From Marchantia polymorpha subsp. ruderalis (Eukaryota; Streptophyta; Marchantiopsida; Marchantiales; Marchantiaceae), in contig AP031358.1 in assembly GCA_037833965.1 (NCBI GenBank), positions 6,828,001 through 6,892,000 of the forward strand: a stretch of 64,000 nucleotides of DNA, read 5' to 3'. This document shows, piece by piece, positions 9,471-21,354 of this stretch (positions are counted from its first letter, which is position 1; each line of letters opens with the position of its first letter). The notes under the pieces are model-generated. The model had not been told where the DNA came from. It searched no databases and saw only the letters and a program-made list of their open reading frames with translations. The position numbers and the translations under genes were made by a program.

Positions 9471-12400
9471 TTTTTTGGGAAATACTTTGTCATAATTTTC
9501 ATGACAAAACTGCAATTGTCAACAAAACTATCTCAACTTTTAAGTTTAATTGCAATTTGAATGAGATTTCTAATTTTCTTGAAAGAGCCATATCCACTTT
9601 AAAGGTAATCCAATTAAATTGAAACTTAAATCTTATAGAAACCCATGTTGTCAATTTTGTTTTCCAAATTTTTTTGTAATATTTTCTGATGAATCAAAAT
9701 GATGTTTTAATCGTACGATTTAATATAAATCTAAAACAAAATTGTCACAGTGAACAATTCACTTTCAATTTCAATCCAAACCTTACTTGATTGTTGCGAT
9801 CATTTTTTTTATCCTATCATTATTTTTTGATGATTTTTTTTGAATATTTTTTCAATTATAACGACTCCAATCTAGCAAAAGATTTTTTTTGTTTGTCAAA
9901 GATTTGAATTTATTTATTAAACTTTATTCTTGTAATAATCCATCATTTGTTTTTGTTTTTCATATATACTTATGTAGATGAGTCAAGGTGTTGGATTACT
10001 AATAGTAAAAATAGGTTAAAGTGGTTAGAATAAATTTCCAAAATATGCTAACTAGTGGAAAAAAATTGCTCCAAATATGATCTTATTAGTAAAATATAAC
10101 TATTTTAAAGATGCGTAAACTATCGATGAGGTGGCTGAAGCTACTAGTTTCGCAAGCATGAGATGACAAGACTATGATGAAATGAAGGATGCAATAGTGA
10201 GATACAAGCCACCAAAGGGTAAAAAAACAAACACATTTTGTTAGATGAATTAAGATCTTCGGACTGAACGAACTCTTACTCTAATTTGTTTCAGAGGGGT
10301 TTTAAATAGCTCATCATGATTCTTGAAAATTTATTTTCATCCACAAGCATGTGGATTAAAGTTAATTTCTCATAATCTCTCAAAATACAAAATTTCATTC
10401 AAACTTCAAGATAATTTGCAAATTCACAAATTTTTTGATTAGATTTAAAACTAATGCATTCATAATATATGTATCTTACAAAACAAGATTGTGTTGTAAA
10501 GTCATATGAAATTTTCTAAACATATGAGTTGATGAGATTACATTCTTTCAGCTAGTACTAGTACCAGTATTTTACAACAACTTTATCAAAAGTCAATTGT
10601 TGACTTAAAAATTTAAACTTTTTGATATCTTGATATCATTCACTTTTCATTATATAACTCTCGTCTTAGTCAAATTAAAAAGTCTGATTGTCATAATTTT
10701 TTAATTTCATTTTGTGTCACTGAGAGCAATAAGATTTTTATGATGTGAGCATTTGCAAATCTACTTTGTTAACTACTGTTGAGTTCATAAACTATTGGTC
10801 TACTTGTGTTGCCGTGTGCCAATTTGCTCAAAATGTTAACATAGAAGTGACATTATCACTTATTAGCAATCAATCGATATTTTCACTTAGTTTTTCAATA
10901 AACAGTTTTATGATCAATCAATTGTTCCATATTCAAAAAAAAATTTAACAAGAATTGTCTTCAATTTTGAAATTATTTTTCATGATTATAAAATGCATTT
11001 TTGAAAAATTCAAAATTTTAATTGAAATTTCCTGTTACAATTTCAAAATCTTAACCGAAAATAACTATTTTTAAACTCAAACAATTGTTTACAAAAAATT
11101 TTCCGCAAAATTGTCGTCTTATAATCATCATTTGATATTATTTGTATGTTTTTATTAGCATTAGATTGATATGCGTAACAAAAGGATTGACACAAAAGTT
11201 ACATGATTCATTTTAATATAACTACAGTACAAAAAGAAAAGAGAGTGTATACCTCTCTATTCCGTGGATTGTAGAAAGTTATTTATTGGAACTCTACAAT
11301 TTTATCATTGACATGTACTATCAACTCGATTACAAACTAACATACTAATTTTCATTGGTATAACTAATGATGATTGCATTATCTACCGTTTATTCAGAAC
11401 TTAGTTATCTACTTACACAAAATTTCTTCACATATATAATTCATCACAATGCGTAGAATGTCATACACCAACATAAATGGATATCATTATGTGTTTTACA
11501 CTCATAATATACAATAAAAATGTACGTATTATTAGTACAACATGAAAGATGAGATTAAAGTAGAGCCGAACTAGTTTTTTGCCTCAAAGATTTTGGCTAC
11601 TTTCCATAGTAGACTCACTTTCTAAAAATCAACTTCCAAAACAAAACACTGAAGAATACCAATTTGAACTCTACGCTCTAGATCGTATAACGACGTTTTT
11701 GTCCTCACTTACGGTTCCATTGTGAATAAGGATAATTGTAAAATTGCTCTAAAGGCTATGTCTGATCTTTAGGTGAGTATCTACTTCATAAGTCATGACA
11801 TGTAACATGGAGGGGGGTGAAATAAGTGATACTCACATAAAGGTTGTGAAGGTTTGGGAAGTATGAAATTCACATTAGCTACCGATTAAAGAGATGAAAC
11901 ATATCAGCAATACAGAGTTACTTATGGAAAATTGGATTCTGGGTCTAGATTACATACACTGGAATCTTTCCATTGATAGATTGAAATAACATGAATGCAA
12001 AATATGGTTCATAGTAGAATGGGGTCTTCCCATCTTTTTGCTCAATCACTTAGTGTCTAGATCTAGAATGAAAATGAGTTGTGGACACATCCATTGTAAT
12101 TTTACCCTGTGATCGCTACTGCAAAAGAATGACTTTACAAAAATAAAAGTACTTATTGACTATGATACTAAATATTTATAGAACAAGAATAGTTGGCCAA
12201 GATCAGGCGCTTAGAGGGCTCAGTCTCGGTTCCATTGGATTGAAGATATGATTCAAGTAAGAAACACACTTGAAGCAAAATCTCGGCCTGATGAAGGCAT
12301 CAACCAGCGGTAGAGGGAAACATCTTTGGGCCGAAGGTAGAAGTAAACGTCAAGAGTTTTTAAGAATCTGATGATAGGATAAGTGGCTAACGTAACAAAA

Positions 12401-12769
12401 GTTGATTACCCAATTAGCACAAGGGTCATGTCACCATTACATATGTCAGATTTCAATGATATTTGGATGGAAATTTTCCGGAGAACGAGAAGGTCAATAT
12501 TTTTTCTGAGTATCTCTGATCCCTGTCCCACCGCACTCAACGCATTAGCTCCAGGTACATGATGAGGTACGTGAGATCAATCATGGGGAATGTGACAGCG
12601 TTCGGCCGATCTTAGATGGCGTCATGCAGGTGACTCTCACTCAGAGGAAAGTCTCCTTCTGGATGATAGGAGCCAAGCAAGGGACTGGACTTCGCAAGAT
12701 GTGTAATCTAAATTTCGCCTATTTTGCTATCTTAGTCACTTGAGCGGTCTTCGATGTGAGTATGAAGAG

Positions 12770-12982
12770 AAAGGAAGGTTGGGGAATGAGCACCTGGTCA
12801 CATGACCACAAAATATGATCAGCCATCATTCTCATTCTCAGAGAACTTACAAGATAGCCATTATTCAAACTAACGAACGGAGGGTTGGGGAATGAACACC
12901 TGGTCAATTGCCCACAAAATTTGATCAGGCCTCATTCTCATTCTCTGAAAACTTACAAGATAGCGACTATTCAAACTAGCGA
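12770..12982. repeat. 106-bp tandem duplication
   Basis: The unit around GTTGGGGAATGA(A/G)CACCTGG occurs at 12770-12876 and again at about 12877-12982. The copies differ at several sites. It explains two overlapping minus-strand frames sharing a similar peptide, which I do not regard as genes. Confidence 0.88.
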
Positions 12983-15900
12983 AAGAAATATTCGGGGAAA
13001 TCACTGCAAGTGATGCTAGATTGTCAACAGAATCTTGTTGATTCTTTGTCTTGGTTCTTAAATAGCAATCGAGTCTCAGCAATCGACGATTCTGCTTTTT
13101 CAACTAATGTCAGTAAATCACGTGCTTGGGAAATAATGACAATCGAGGAATACATTATATTTACCAGTTAAAAATATTCACAGGCTATCCACTTCTAACT
13201 CTGAAGTGCAGATATACCAGACCAAGATAATGCCCCCCACTTTTTCAAATCGGAATCGATTGGGCTGTTTACATCACTGTGTGGAGTCAACAGTGAACAG
13301 ATGAAGCACAACAGATTTCCTAGTCAAGGCAGCCGCGAAATGTAGTTCTCGCTGTTTCATCTTGTCACCAACGAAATCTTGTCACCGCCAGGAGCATCGG
13401 GCGACTCTAAGTCTAGTTTCAAAGTTACGGTCCCTCTGCTTGACTTGAATCACATTTAGAAAAATATCGGATAATGCATAATACAGGATTGAAAAAGATG
13501 TCAGCGAATGCGCACCTTACTGTGAGTGCTTACGCGTCGACAATTACAGTAGCCACCAAATTTACAGGATATTATGTTCACAGTCAAAATATATGTGTCA
13601 TCGTATTATTTATATTATTTTAATATAGATAACTATAGAGGGTCCTTTTTTGGATTGGACGTTTATTTTAACGAGGAGTAGTGAAAAAAATTAGGTGTAG
13701 ACCGTCGAGTTCACACTCTTTCAACTTCAATTAGAAAGTCATAGGTTTATGGACGTTGTCTAGACTGTCTCCGAAGGTTTTCAAAAGAAGACCTTTTTTT
13801 CATATCGTCTCATCATGAACCTACTACAAAGAGGTTCATTCTTTATTTCATAGATTTACTCATTTTGGACTCTCAGGAAACTCAGAAAGACTTCCATTTA
13901 TAGTCTCTTCAAAAAGATTCTGAGCCTACTACAATGCAAATAAACTTTCGGAAAATATCTACTTGGGGCAGCATCACATGTATCTAGTCCTTATCTCTAA
14001 GCGCTAGATTCTATAATGCTACAAGGAACGGAGCCGTGTTGAATGAGTTGCCATGTATAGCTTGACAAGGTTAACTCTCTCTGTCAATTTCATTACACCT
14101 GTTTTTCAAAGCAAGTTGTAAGAGTTAATGTTCAATTGGAGTGAGCATTATTCGCCTGGAACAGCTTTCTGTATCCACAGGAACGTAGTGTCATCGATGA
14201 CAGTTACTTCATAGCCCGAGATTTCCATTTGTTTGATAGAATATCGGTGCACTTTGATAATAATCAAACTTTGTATATATTCTTGAGATTACTAAGAGAT
14301 GATTTACAGCTCTTTATACCTGTGTTTTGTGAGTACCATTGTTCAGTTTTTTATGCAGCTTATCAGGTTATAACAATAAGTTTGACTAAAGAGTGTGTCG
14401 AAATATCTACTGAGGGGCACAAACTCATATGTTTAAAAGAAAAAATTTTCGCCCTCAGATTGACGATTTGATATCGTGGATGATAAATGTGCATCATAAA
14501 GTCACCGAAGATCATTGGTCTGGATAACTTAAGCTCCGTAAATTGATACTTTTAATATCCATACTTTTAATATAATCCATTTGCTTGCATAACGAAGTCA
14601 CACACAGTTTCTAAACCTAAAGCCAAAGTTACCTTTTCTAAGTTGAAGTTGAAGATAAGAGGCCGTACCTTCTGAATGATGAGCTCGTGCGTCCAGCTTT
14701 TCACTGGTATGCTCTGAAGTTCCGTATGGCTTCTAAAAAATCTTTAGTAGAATAAGAAAAAATCCTTATTTTCCTAACTTTGCTACTTTCCGCGTCGTCT
14801 TTGCCCATGAGATGCGAAATGTTTTGACTTTTACATAGCCAAGAAAAAGCCACGTTCTTGTGACCTTCCAAATTGTAATCACAAAATACAGGTTTCTCAT
14901 GTATATAGAATCTCGTGCTTATGCGATTACTAAATTTGCAATTTCATAGTTTTGATGACCAGTACTGGTCATCTACTACAGGACAACTACTTTGAGAAAA
15001 TTGAAAATTTTGAATAGAGTCCACCTGATTAGTTGCATCCATTTTTGGAGGATAGTTAGTTTGATTATGTGATACGAGTATAGTATTGATAGAAAATACC
15101 TTCTGGGATAATGTTATGGTTTTTTTTTGTTGGAATGTTACACCAGATTATTGCTGGCAATGTAATTTTGATCTTTATATATATATCAAGAATATATAAA
15201 GAAAATTAGCAAGAAAAGAAAGAATCCGTATTGTGCATTCTCACCAAATCGTTCACATTTAGATGATTTCTTGTGTTGCTTTACATAAAGTAATACTTAC
15301 GCTGACAAAAAATATGCTTAGTAATGAATGGAACTGAGCATCGACGATTCACATTGTTCAAGCGTCACTTAATCGACATATATAATGTTCTTTAGTCGAT
15401 GTTGATGTAGACTATTCAAGTCAATGCTTGTAGCGGGCTGAAGATTCTTATCGCTAATCACAACCTCTAGCGTGCATGATTATTCTCTGCATACTCGTGG
15501 CGGCTTACTATAAGTCTATATTTTTCCCAGATTCAGTTTAATTCCTTCGTGTAGACTTGATGTCTAAATTTCGGTAGCGGGTGACTTCGAATCCCGAGGT
15601 CGAAACCAAATTTCAAGCTTCGTTTTGCAACACTTTTTCTCTTGTGTGCACAAGTTCGGGCAGTTAAAATGACGGCTAGTATCTCACGCAGACACATGTC
15701 ATGCATATGACATGTGGCTTAAGGCTCTAGGCATGTGTGCTATAAGCAAAAAGATGTACTCAATGAGGAACTGCTGAAAAGAGCGATTTGGTCCTGTCAA
15801 ACGTTTCAGCCGTCCACCACGAGTTTACAAATCTTTGATAAGATGGAGATGACATGAGTGCAAGTACGAGGTCATTTTAAACTCTCTAAAATCATCAGCA

Positions 15901-16987
15901 TATCCCAAAGGATTTCTTCCTATCCGTAGTCTCTAAACCCTCTCACACTCCCGAGACTATGGGTACTTCTACCCTTGTCAAGAGTGCGCTTTTTTGTCCA
16001 TCTTGACATTACGAGAATAGGTTTCTGAGTGTTGTGTAACTTACACAGCCAGATGAAGCACAGAAATGGTTATGAGGATCTGCTCGGAGGCCTCGAGCAC
16101 ACAGAATAAAGCGTTGCATACCTCGAGGATGCGGTCCGTGGGGTTTGTTTTCGTTGATTTGGAGTGGTGGCGGTAGAGTTTTCTTCTCACTTTCCAATCC
16201 TATATAATCGGAATAATGTCATCAGCGACATCTATCTCATTCATGATATATGAAATAGCGTGGTGTTATGAACAACTTGGAAAAAGGGAGTAATTCTTGC
16301 AAGCATGGAGGACTTATGGAAAAAAATTTGGATGTGTAAAGGTACCATGATAGAGGAGAGGTCCCACTTGGTTACAGATAAAAGAAGACGATATACATTT
16401 CTAAAATACTATATTTCAAGATTTACGTGTACTTTTTCTATTTATGACTTGATTTCACTTTGTTAATTAGAGACTAACATGATGCCCACAAGTAAACAAA
16501 ACTTCGAAAACTCACAAAAATAGAGAAGAATCCTCAGGATTCTAGTTCTAAGTTCTATGACATATCCACTACATAAACACAAGAAACCATGAACATGTTC
16601 TATGTATCCAACAAGGATTTTTTCGTTATATTTTCTTATTGTGTAGAATTTTCAACAATCATGTTCAGATTGTTGTTCGAAAATATATGGATGAGGTAAA
16701 ACTCAAAACTGTGGAGACGAATGCACCAAAAGCATGAAACATAGAAGTAGCTATCTTCTTCACTCTGAAAGTCTACCAAGACACGGGACCTTTCCTTTCC
16801 GGGAAAGGCGATCCAGTAAAGTCCTGTATATTTTTAAATCGGTAGACTTCACGTGCTGTACTATCCACTATTTTATTGTTGTGCTAAGCCGAGGTCGACG
16901 GCCACAAGAGTGCGAGTGCGACAATTTCTCGCAGCGAAGGAAGTTTCGACTTTACATGATACCGTGATTCGCTTCTACTGCTCTCCG
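12983..16987. other. No recognisable gene
   Basis: Four kilobases of moderately AT-rich sequence. Open frames are short; the longest (14229-14471 +, 80 residues) has no motif. There is a short A/T-only hairpin near 15172-15202. I found no RNA gene. Confidence 0.45.
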
Positions 16988-16995
16988 TATATAAG
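16988..16995 (+). promoter_or_regulatory. TATA box (TATATAAG)
   Basis: TATATAAG in a CTCTCCG/AGCTGAC context fits a plant core promoter well. A start site near 17020 would produce a leader with two short upstream ORFs (ATG at about 17024 and 17097), ahead of the better-placed ATG at 17183. Confidence 0.45.
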
Positions 16996-17182
16996 AGCTG
17001 ACAGATCAGTCTATCGGCAATTAATGGCATTCCCCTGCTCATCTCTACTTGTAGAACTTCAGTACAGCTGACTTTCACGATCGTGATCTCATTTGGATGA
17101 TTGTCAAGCGGACGACTTAATTCGAGAGCATACTCGTGAAGTTGAAGCATCGGCTCACGGCCTTAGAATCTCCTCGACAGCC

Positions 17183-17959
17183 ATGGATGATCCTTCACAT
17201 TCTGTTGCACTTGTAGATGGTGGAATTCAGCATCGAGAAATTTCGGTGAGTTTTGAATTGACTGTTATATTCATTGGCAACTTAGAGCTCCAATGATGTC
17301 CAGGTTGGCAAATGGTGGTCTCTCAGATCTACTGAACTGGATTGGATTCAGCTGACGCGGTCGATGGCATTACATGTCCAATTGACGACTCAAATAGACA
17401 CAGATTGAATATTTATTTTGCTTCTAGTTAATTTGCGTAAATATACCAAGAAGAAGTAGAGTTTTGGATTGATGACTTCCAAGAAATCTGCCGGCATGGT
17501 TTCAGAAGCTGAATCTCTTCACTCATCTTTCTGTTTTGAAGTTCTTTGTGAAGGTCACCATATGGCTTAGATTTGACAGAAGAGTGACTACTTGCTCTGT
17601 GCTATTATTTGCAGACGAAAAAGCAAAGCTTGAACTCTGAGACTAGAACTATTAGGAGAACTTCATCGCTTGAAGCGGCAAGCAGCAAGCTCACAGGTGA
17701 AAGGGAATGATACTGTAATCTGATTTTCAGCTCTTTAGAGGGGCGCTTTACAAATTGTTAAAATTCTCGCCTTCTTGTAAATCAGTGATGCTTCTTGATA
17801 TGAGTGTGAGATGCACTACGAAGACATGAATGTGGTGACTAACATATTTAACGAAATTCATCTGCAGCCAGGGAACGAGATATGATGGAGTTCACTCCCT
17901 GGACAGGGCATGCAAAGTTTGAGGATCAAAAGGGATTGGGAGGCTGCAGAATACAGTAG
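17183..17959 (+). CDS. Probable small multi-exon gene, unknown function
   Basis: Three exons join with matching phases and canonical splice sites. Exon 1 is 17183-17245: an ATG in CCATGG context, ending TTTCG|GTGAGT. The next is 17615-17696: TTTGCAG|ACG... to CTCACAG|GTGAAA. The last is 17868-17959: ATCTGCAG|CC... to TAG. The joined product is 78 residues: MDDPSHSVALVDGG..., then a Ser/Thr/Lys/Arg-rich stretch (RTIRRTSSLEAASSK), then RERDMMEFTPWTGHAKFED. An additional phase-0 exon may start at 17304, encoding VGKWWSLRSTELDWIQ, but it lacks a good donor. No known domain is visible. It could be the 5' part of a longer gene reaching the exon at 20734. The exon structure is reconstructed by eye. 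Confidence 0.4.
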
Positions 17960-19425
17960 TTTAATTACATGTTTGCGAATACTAGAGAAATCCACCCATC
18001 TGGAACTAGAATTTTAGTGGATGCAATGTTGCACAACACGGAGAACGAGGACAGTGTACGATTTAGGATTTTCATATTGATAGATTGAGTCCTTGTAAAT
18101 AGCAACTTTTACTACCCAGACTAAGAAATGAAGACAACGGCATTAGCACAGGAACCTAGAAATGGACGTCTTTTTTCGGTGTCGAAAAGTGTTAACCTGT
18201 GAAAATCCTGACCTCAGGAATCACTAATGATAAAGAGCACAACTTGACGTTGCTCGTGGTCGAAATAACTATTGTAGACGACTGGAACTTTTTTCTCATT
18301 TCTATTCCACTTCTAGAGATTCTTCGGATTTTCTCAATCTCATAATTTGAAGAGTACGCGACATTTTATGGTATTCATCCGCTCATCGAGAGCAATCCTC
18401 GATATGGTTCGAAGTACTAGAGACGTATTGTAAGAGTGACATGAAACTTGTATGTTCAACAGGACAATCCTTGGCAGTAGGTGTACGTGCAACAACCGCA
18501 GTTGAATGTGGAAGGCAGAATGACAGAAGTGACGGATAATAGTTGGCATAAGACCTTGTCTTTGTATCTAAGCCGCAAGTCTCCTCAAAGAATAATCACT
18601 GGCGCTGTTGTTCATGTTTATGTCTTGATTTGGCAGTAGTTGGCAATCGAGCTTCTTGACATTGAAAGAAGAATGATCGCGTCACCTAGATGGTTTGGAG
18701 AGAAGGACTTCTTAATCGTCACTCATTAAAGCACAATAGAGAGTCTGATGAGATTCTCAGAAAGTTTCAATACCCGAATATCTTAAAACGTTGTAGTTAT
18801 TCCACTCACTGTGCCTCGATTACAGAGATCAGAATATCATCGCTTGCAATGCCCATCAACTGGGAACAAATTTCATTTGAAGCTACATTCTTCCTATCAA
18901 GTCCTGTGGCCTCTTTATACTTTCCCATAACATCGTTTTCAATTGATATTGTGCAGAATTGGCAATTTCGCGGTGAAAAGAATGTCTCTTGACTTTCTTA
19001 ATTGAATGAATAAAAATCTGCTGATCTTTTCCGGCTAGAGGATGTTGTGTTCCATTTTTCGGACTCCGTTATGTATCCTTGTTTTTCTGTTCTAATCGAA
19101 GAGTACGCACGTATGGCAGTATTTGGAAATCGCAACACGTAAAGGCTGTCCATGTTTTGAACTAAAAGATATCAGCCAAATTGATTTCTTCTTCGTAAAT
19201 GAGGTTAATTAGAAGAAGTCTATGTCCAAAGACATCTGAATCACGTGCCATAGAAGAAGATTCACATGTCCGCTACAAACTGTCATGCAGTAGTGTTTAC
19301 ATAGCTAGGATGTTGGAGATTGAAGAGGTCTATTCTGGTCAACACGTGAAAAGAAGATGCAACAAAACCGTTCTCAGGAGGAAAGACTTTCTTCGATGTC
19401 CGTGAGCATGAAACATGTGCTTATA
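17960..19425. other. No confident gene; possible intronic or exonic sequence
   Basis: GC-balanced sequence between two sets of probable plus-strand exons. Open frames at 18690-18992 and 19199-19405 have no recognised motifs. This may be intron sequence of a gene reaching from 17.2 to 20.9 kb, but I could not link the phases. Confidence 0.3.
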
Positions 19426-19563
19426 CGTGTTGGAATCTGATACTTACATTTCTAGTTTTTACTTCTTCGAGTTGATGTAAACCATTCCTTTTCACGTGTT
19501 GGAATCTGATACTTATATTTCTAGTTTTTACTTCTTCGAGTTGATGTAAACCATTACTTTTCA
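19426..19563. repeat. 69-bp tandem duplication
   Basis: The unit at 19426-19494 recurs at 19495-19563 with two visible differences, followed by a short partial third start. As 69 is a multiple of three, the minus strand shows a repeated 23-residue frame (with HQLEEVKTRN), without other gene signals. Confidence 0.93.
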
Positions 19564-20252
19564 CGTTTCGGAATTCAGATCTCTTACACCTACTAAAAGG
19601 TGAATCCAAGGAAGGAAACAATGGGAATGACATGAACCTAGCTTCCGTTCAGACAGGAGTACGGCAGCAAGACGGAAAGGTTGTCCTCAATTTTGAGTCT
19701 ATCTCCTCCGAAGTGATGATACTGCTACAAGCAAAGGCTGATTGCACACACAGTGAACGTCACCGAGATTTCTCATGTCCTTTCTGTGTCTACTCCGTGT
19801 GACAAGAATCCCAATCGGCACGTTCTCTTCAGACAACACGAGGGCTAACAAAAGATCGCGATCACACGATCAGCTGGACATGCTTTTGCTAGGGTAGGCT
19901 TTCAAAAACTATCACATGAACCTTTGAATTTGTTAGCGAATGCTGCCACCGGTGGCCACTAGTCTAAGAGTTTGACAAGTAGGTATCATAAAAGTAGTCG
20001 ATCCTGTAAACCCACTATGTGGTAGGGGTGGGCCACAATCTGGACCACAGGTTTCTCGACTGGTGTGTTATCGATTAATTCAAGCAGTTCTCCACTTTTG
20101 AGGCTCACAGTGGACCCGCGCCATGATCTTCAGTATGTAGGCTACATGATATCCTAAGACTAAGAGTATCTTGGAGAACCTTAAGTTAGTATCGGAGGCC
20201 ATGCTACTCAAAATCAGGTAGTCATGACTTCTAAGATATGCAATGCATATAT

Positions 20253-20278
20253 TTATATATATATATATATATATATAA
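20253..20278. repeat. (TA)n microsatellite
   Basis: An uninterrupted run of alternating T and A. It is simple-sequence DNA that often marks the 3' end of old retroelement copies, but no element is recognised next to it. Confidence 0.9.
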
Positions 20279-20733
20279 GTCAATAACTTCGAATGTACTG
20301 CCTCATATAAAATGCAGTAGTTTTTCAGATCTCTTTAAAATGGTCTGAAGAATTGCATGAGAGATCTCAACAAAATAGCATCTAACCAGTGGTAGAAAAG
20401 AGATAAATAGTTGAAAAACGTGACCAGTATGAAAGTTGGGGACATGATTCATGAGGAGTTCGGAAGATCCGAGTGAAGCGAATCTATTATTTAAAAGAGA
20501 TTCTGATGAGATAGAACAATTTGCAATTAATCAACTGATTCCTATTAGAATAAATCTCATTCCATATAGGGAAAGACTCTACAAGATACTGAAATAAAAG
20601 CCTACAAGAAAGCGTAGGATGGGAGACATATTTTACCATATGGAAGAATTTACAAAAGACAAGAGTCACCTACCTAATTAATGTGAAGCTGCTCCCTACT
20701 TTCTTTGATCTGCTTCAGGCTCAAATTTTGCAG

Positions 20734-20933
20734 TTGCCTTGCATGAGAGAACCGTTGGAACATACTCCAATGATGAAAGCATTTCATGTTCAGCCTCAAG
20801 AGGATCTCATGGGAGAAGATCCAGCAGTATTCAGAAGGGGTTTAATAGATCTAGCTACAAAAAGTACTTTGGCTCTTGCTTACCAAAGGCAACATCCTCA
20901 GTCCAGCCTGACGATGTTGAAATGCTCTTGTGA
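20734..20933 (+). CDS. Candidate terminal exon, unknown protein
   Basis: After a good acceptor (AATTTTGCAG at 20724-20733) one frame stays open for 65 codons and ends at TGA. It encodes a Ser/Arg/Lys-rich tail including RSSSIQKGFN, then SYKKYFGSCLPKAT and the acidic end QPDDVEMLL. The low hydrophobicity, basic-aromatic patch and abrupt acidic end look like a plant protein C-terminus. There is no in-frame ATG, so it would need upstream exons, possibly those at 17.2-18.0 kb. A longer overlapping frame (20683-21183) has no ATG at its start and looks less natural. No domain recognised. Confidence 0.27.
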
Positions 20934-21274
20934 ATTTTTCACAGTATTCGTAGATGTCACCAACATGTCCAGACTCTTGAAAAATCTCAGAGAGTCGGTT
21001 TTCGTCTTTTATAAGCCCTTAATTCCCTTGGAGAAAACTGAAAATGACTTGCATAGTTATAGGCTGGCTTCAACAAATTCAATGGTGACATTACCGGTTT
21101 GCACTTTACTTCACGGCTCAAAGTTTCGCGAAAGGGTTTCAATTCTGGCCCGAATCTATCAAGTCAAGTTTTTATTACCGTAGTATAATTTGTTCCACAA
21201 AGCATGACATGTACACTCTCACTTTTAGCAAACAGATCTCGGGTCGAATCCTTTCGGGAAGAACAAGCTAGATA

Positions 21275-21354
21275 AACCGAAAGAAGGCCAACTTAGAATA
21301 TTGATATAGGCTTGCAAGCCTATATCAATATTCTAAGTTGGCCTTCTTTTGGTT
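21275..21354. repeat. 80-bp near-perfect palindrome
   Basis: Arms 21275-21314 and 21315-21354 are reverse complements with a single G/T mismatch and no spacer. The centre is GGCTTGCAAGCC. Such spacerless palindromes are unstable in most genomes, so its presence suggests recent origin or tolerance. If transcribed it would form a 40-bp stem. Confidence 0.95.

Larger units (their letters stand above)
7523..12769. other. AT-rich intergenic desert
   Basis: Very AT-rich sequence full of A and T homopolymers, without a credible gene on either strand. The short open frames are low-complexity. It contains the decayed array at 8200-9130 and the perfect hairpin at 9406-9470, both listed separately. It probably consists of degraded repeats. 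Confidence 0.6.

Noticed and set aside
15570..15605. tRNA B-box-like CTTCGAATCCCGAG
   Set aside because: No acceptor, D or anticodon arm can be folded around it.
20683..21183. 166-codon plus-strand frame
   Set aside because: It starts without an ATG and shares DNA with a better-supported terminal exon in another frame. No recognised domain.
21236..21265. B-box-like CGGGTCGAATCC
   Set aside because: It pairs with nothing upstream to form a cloverleaf; probably chance.
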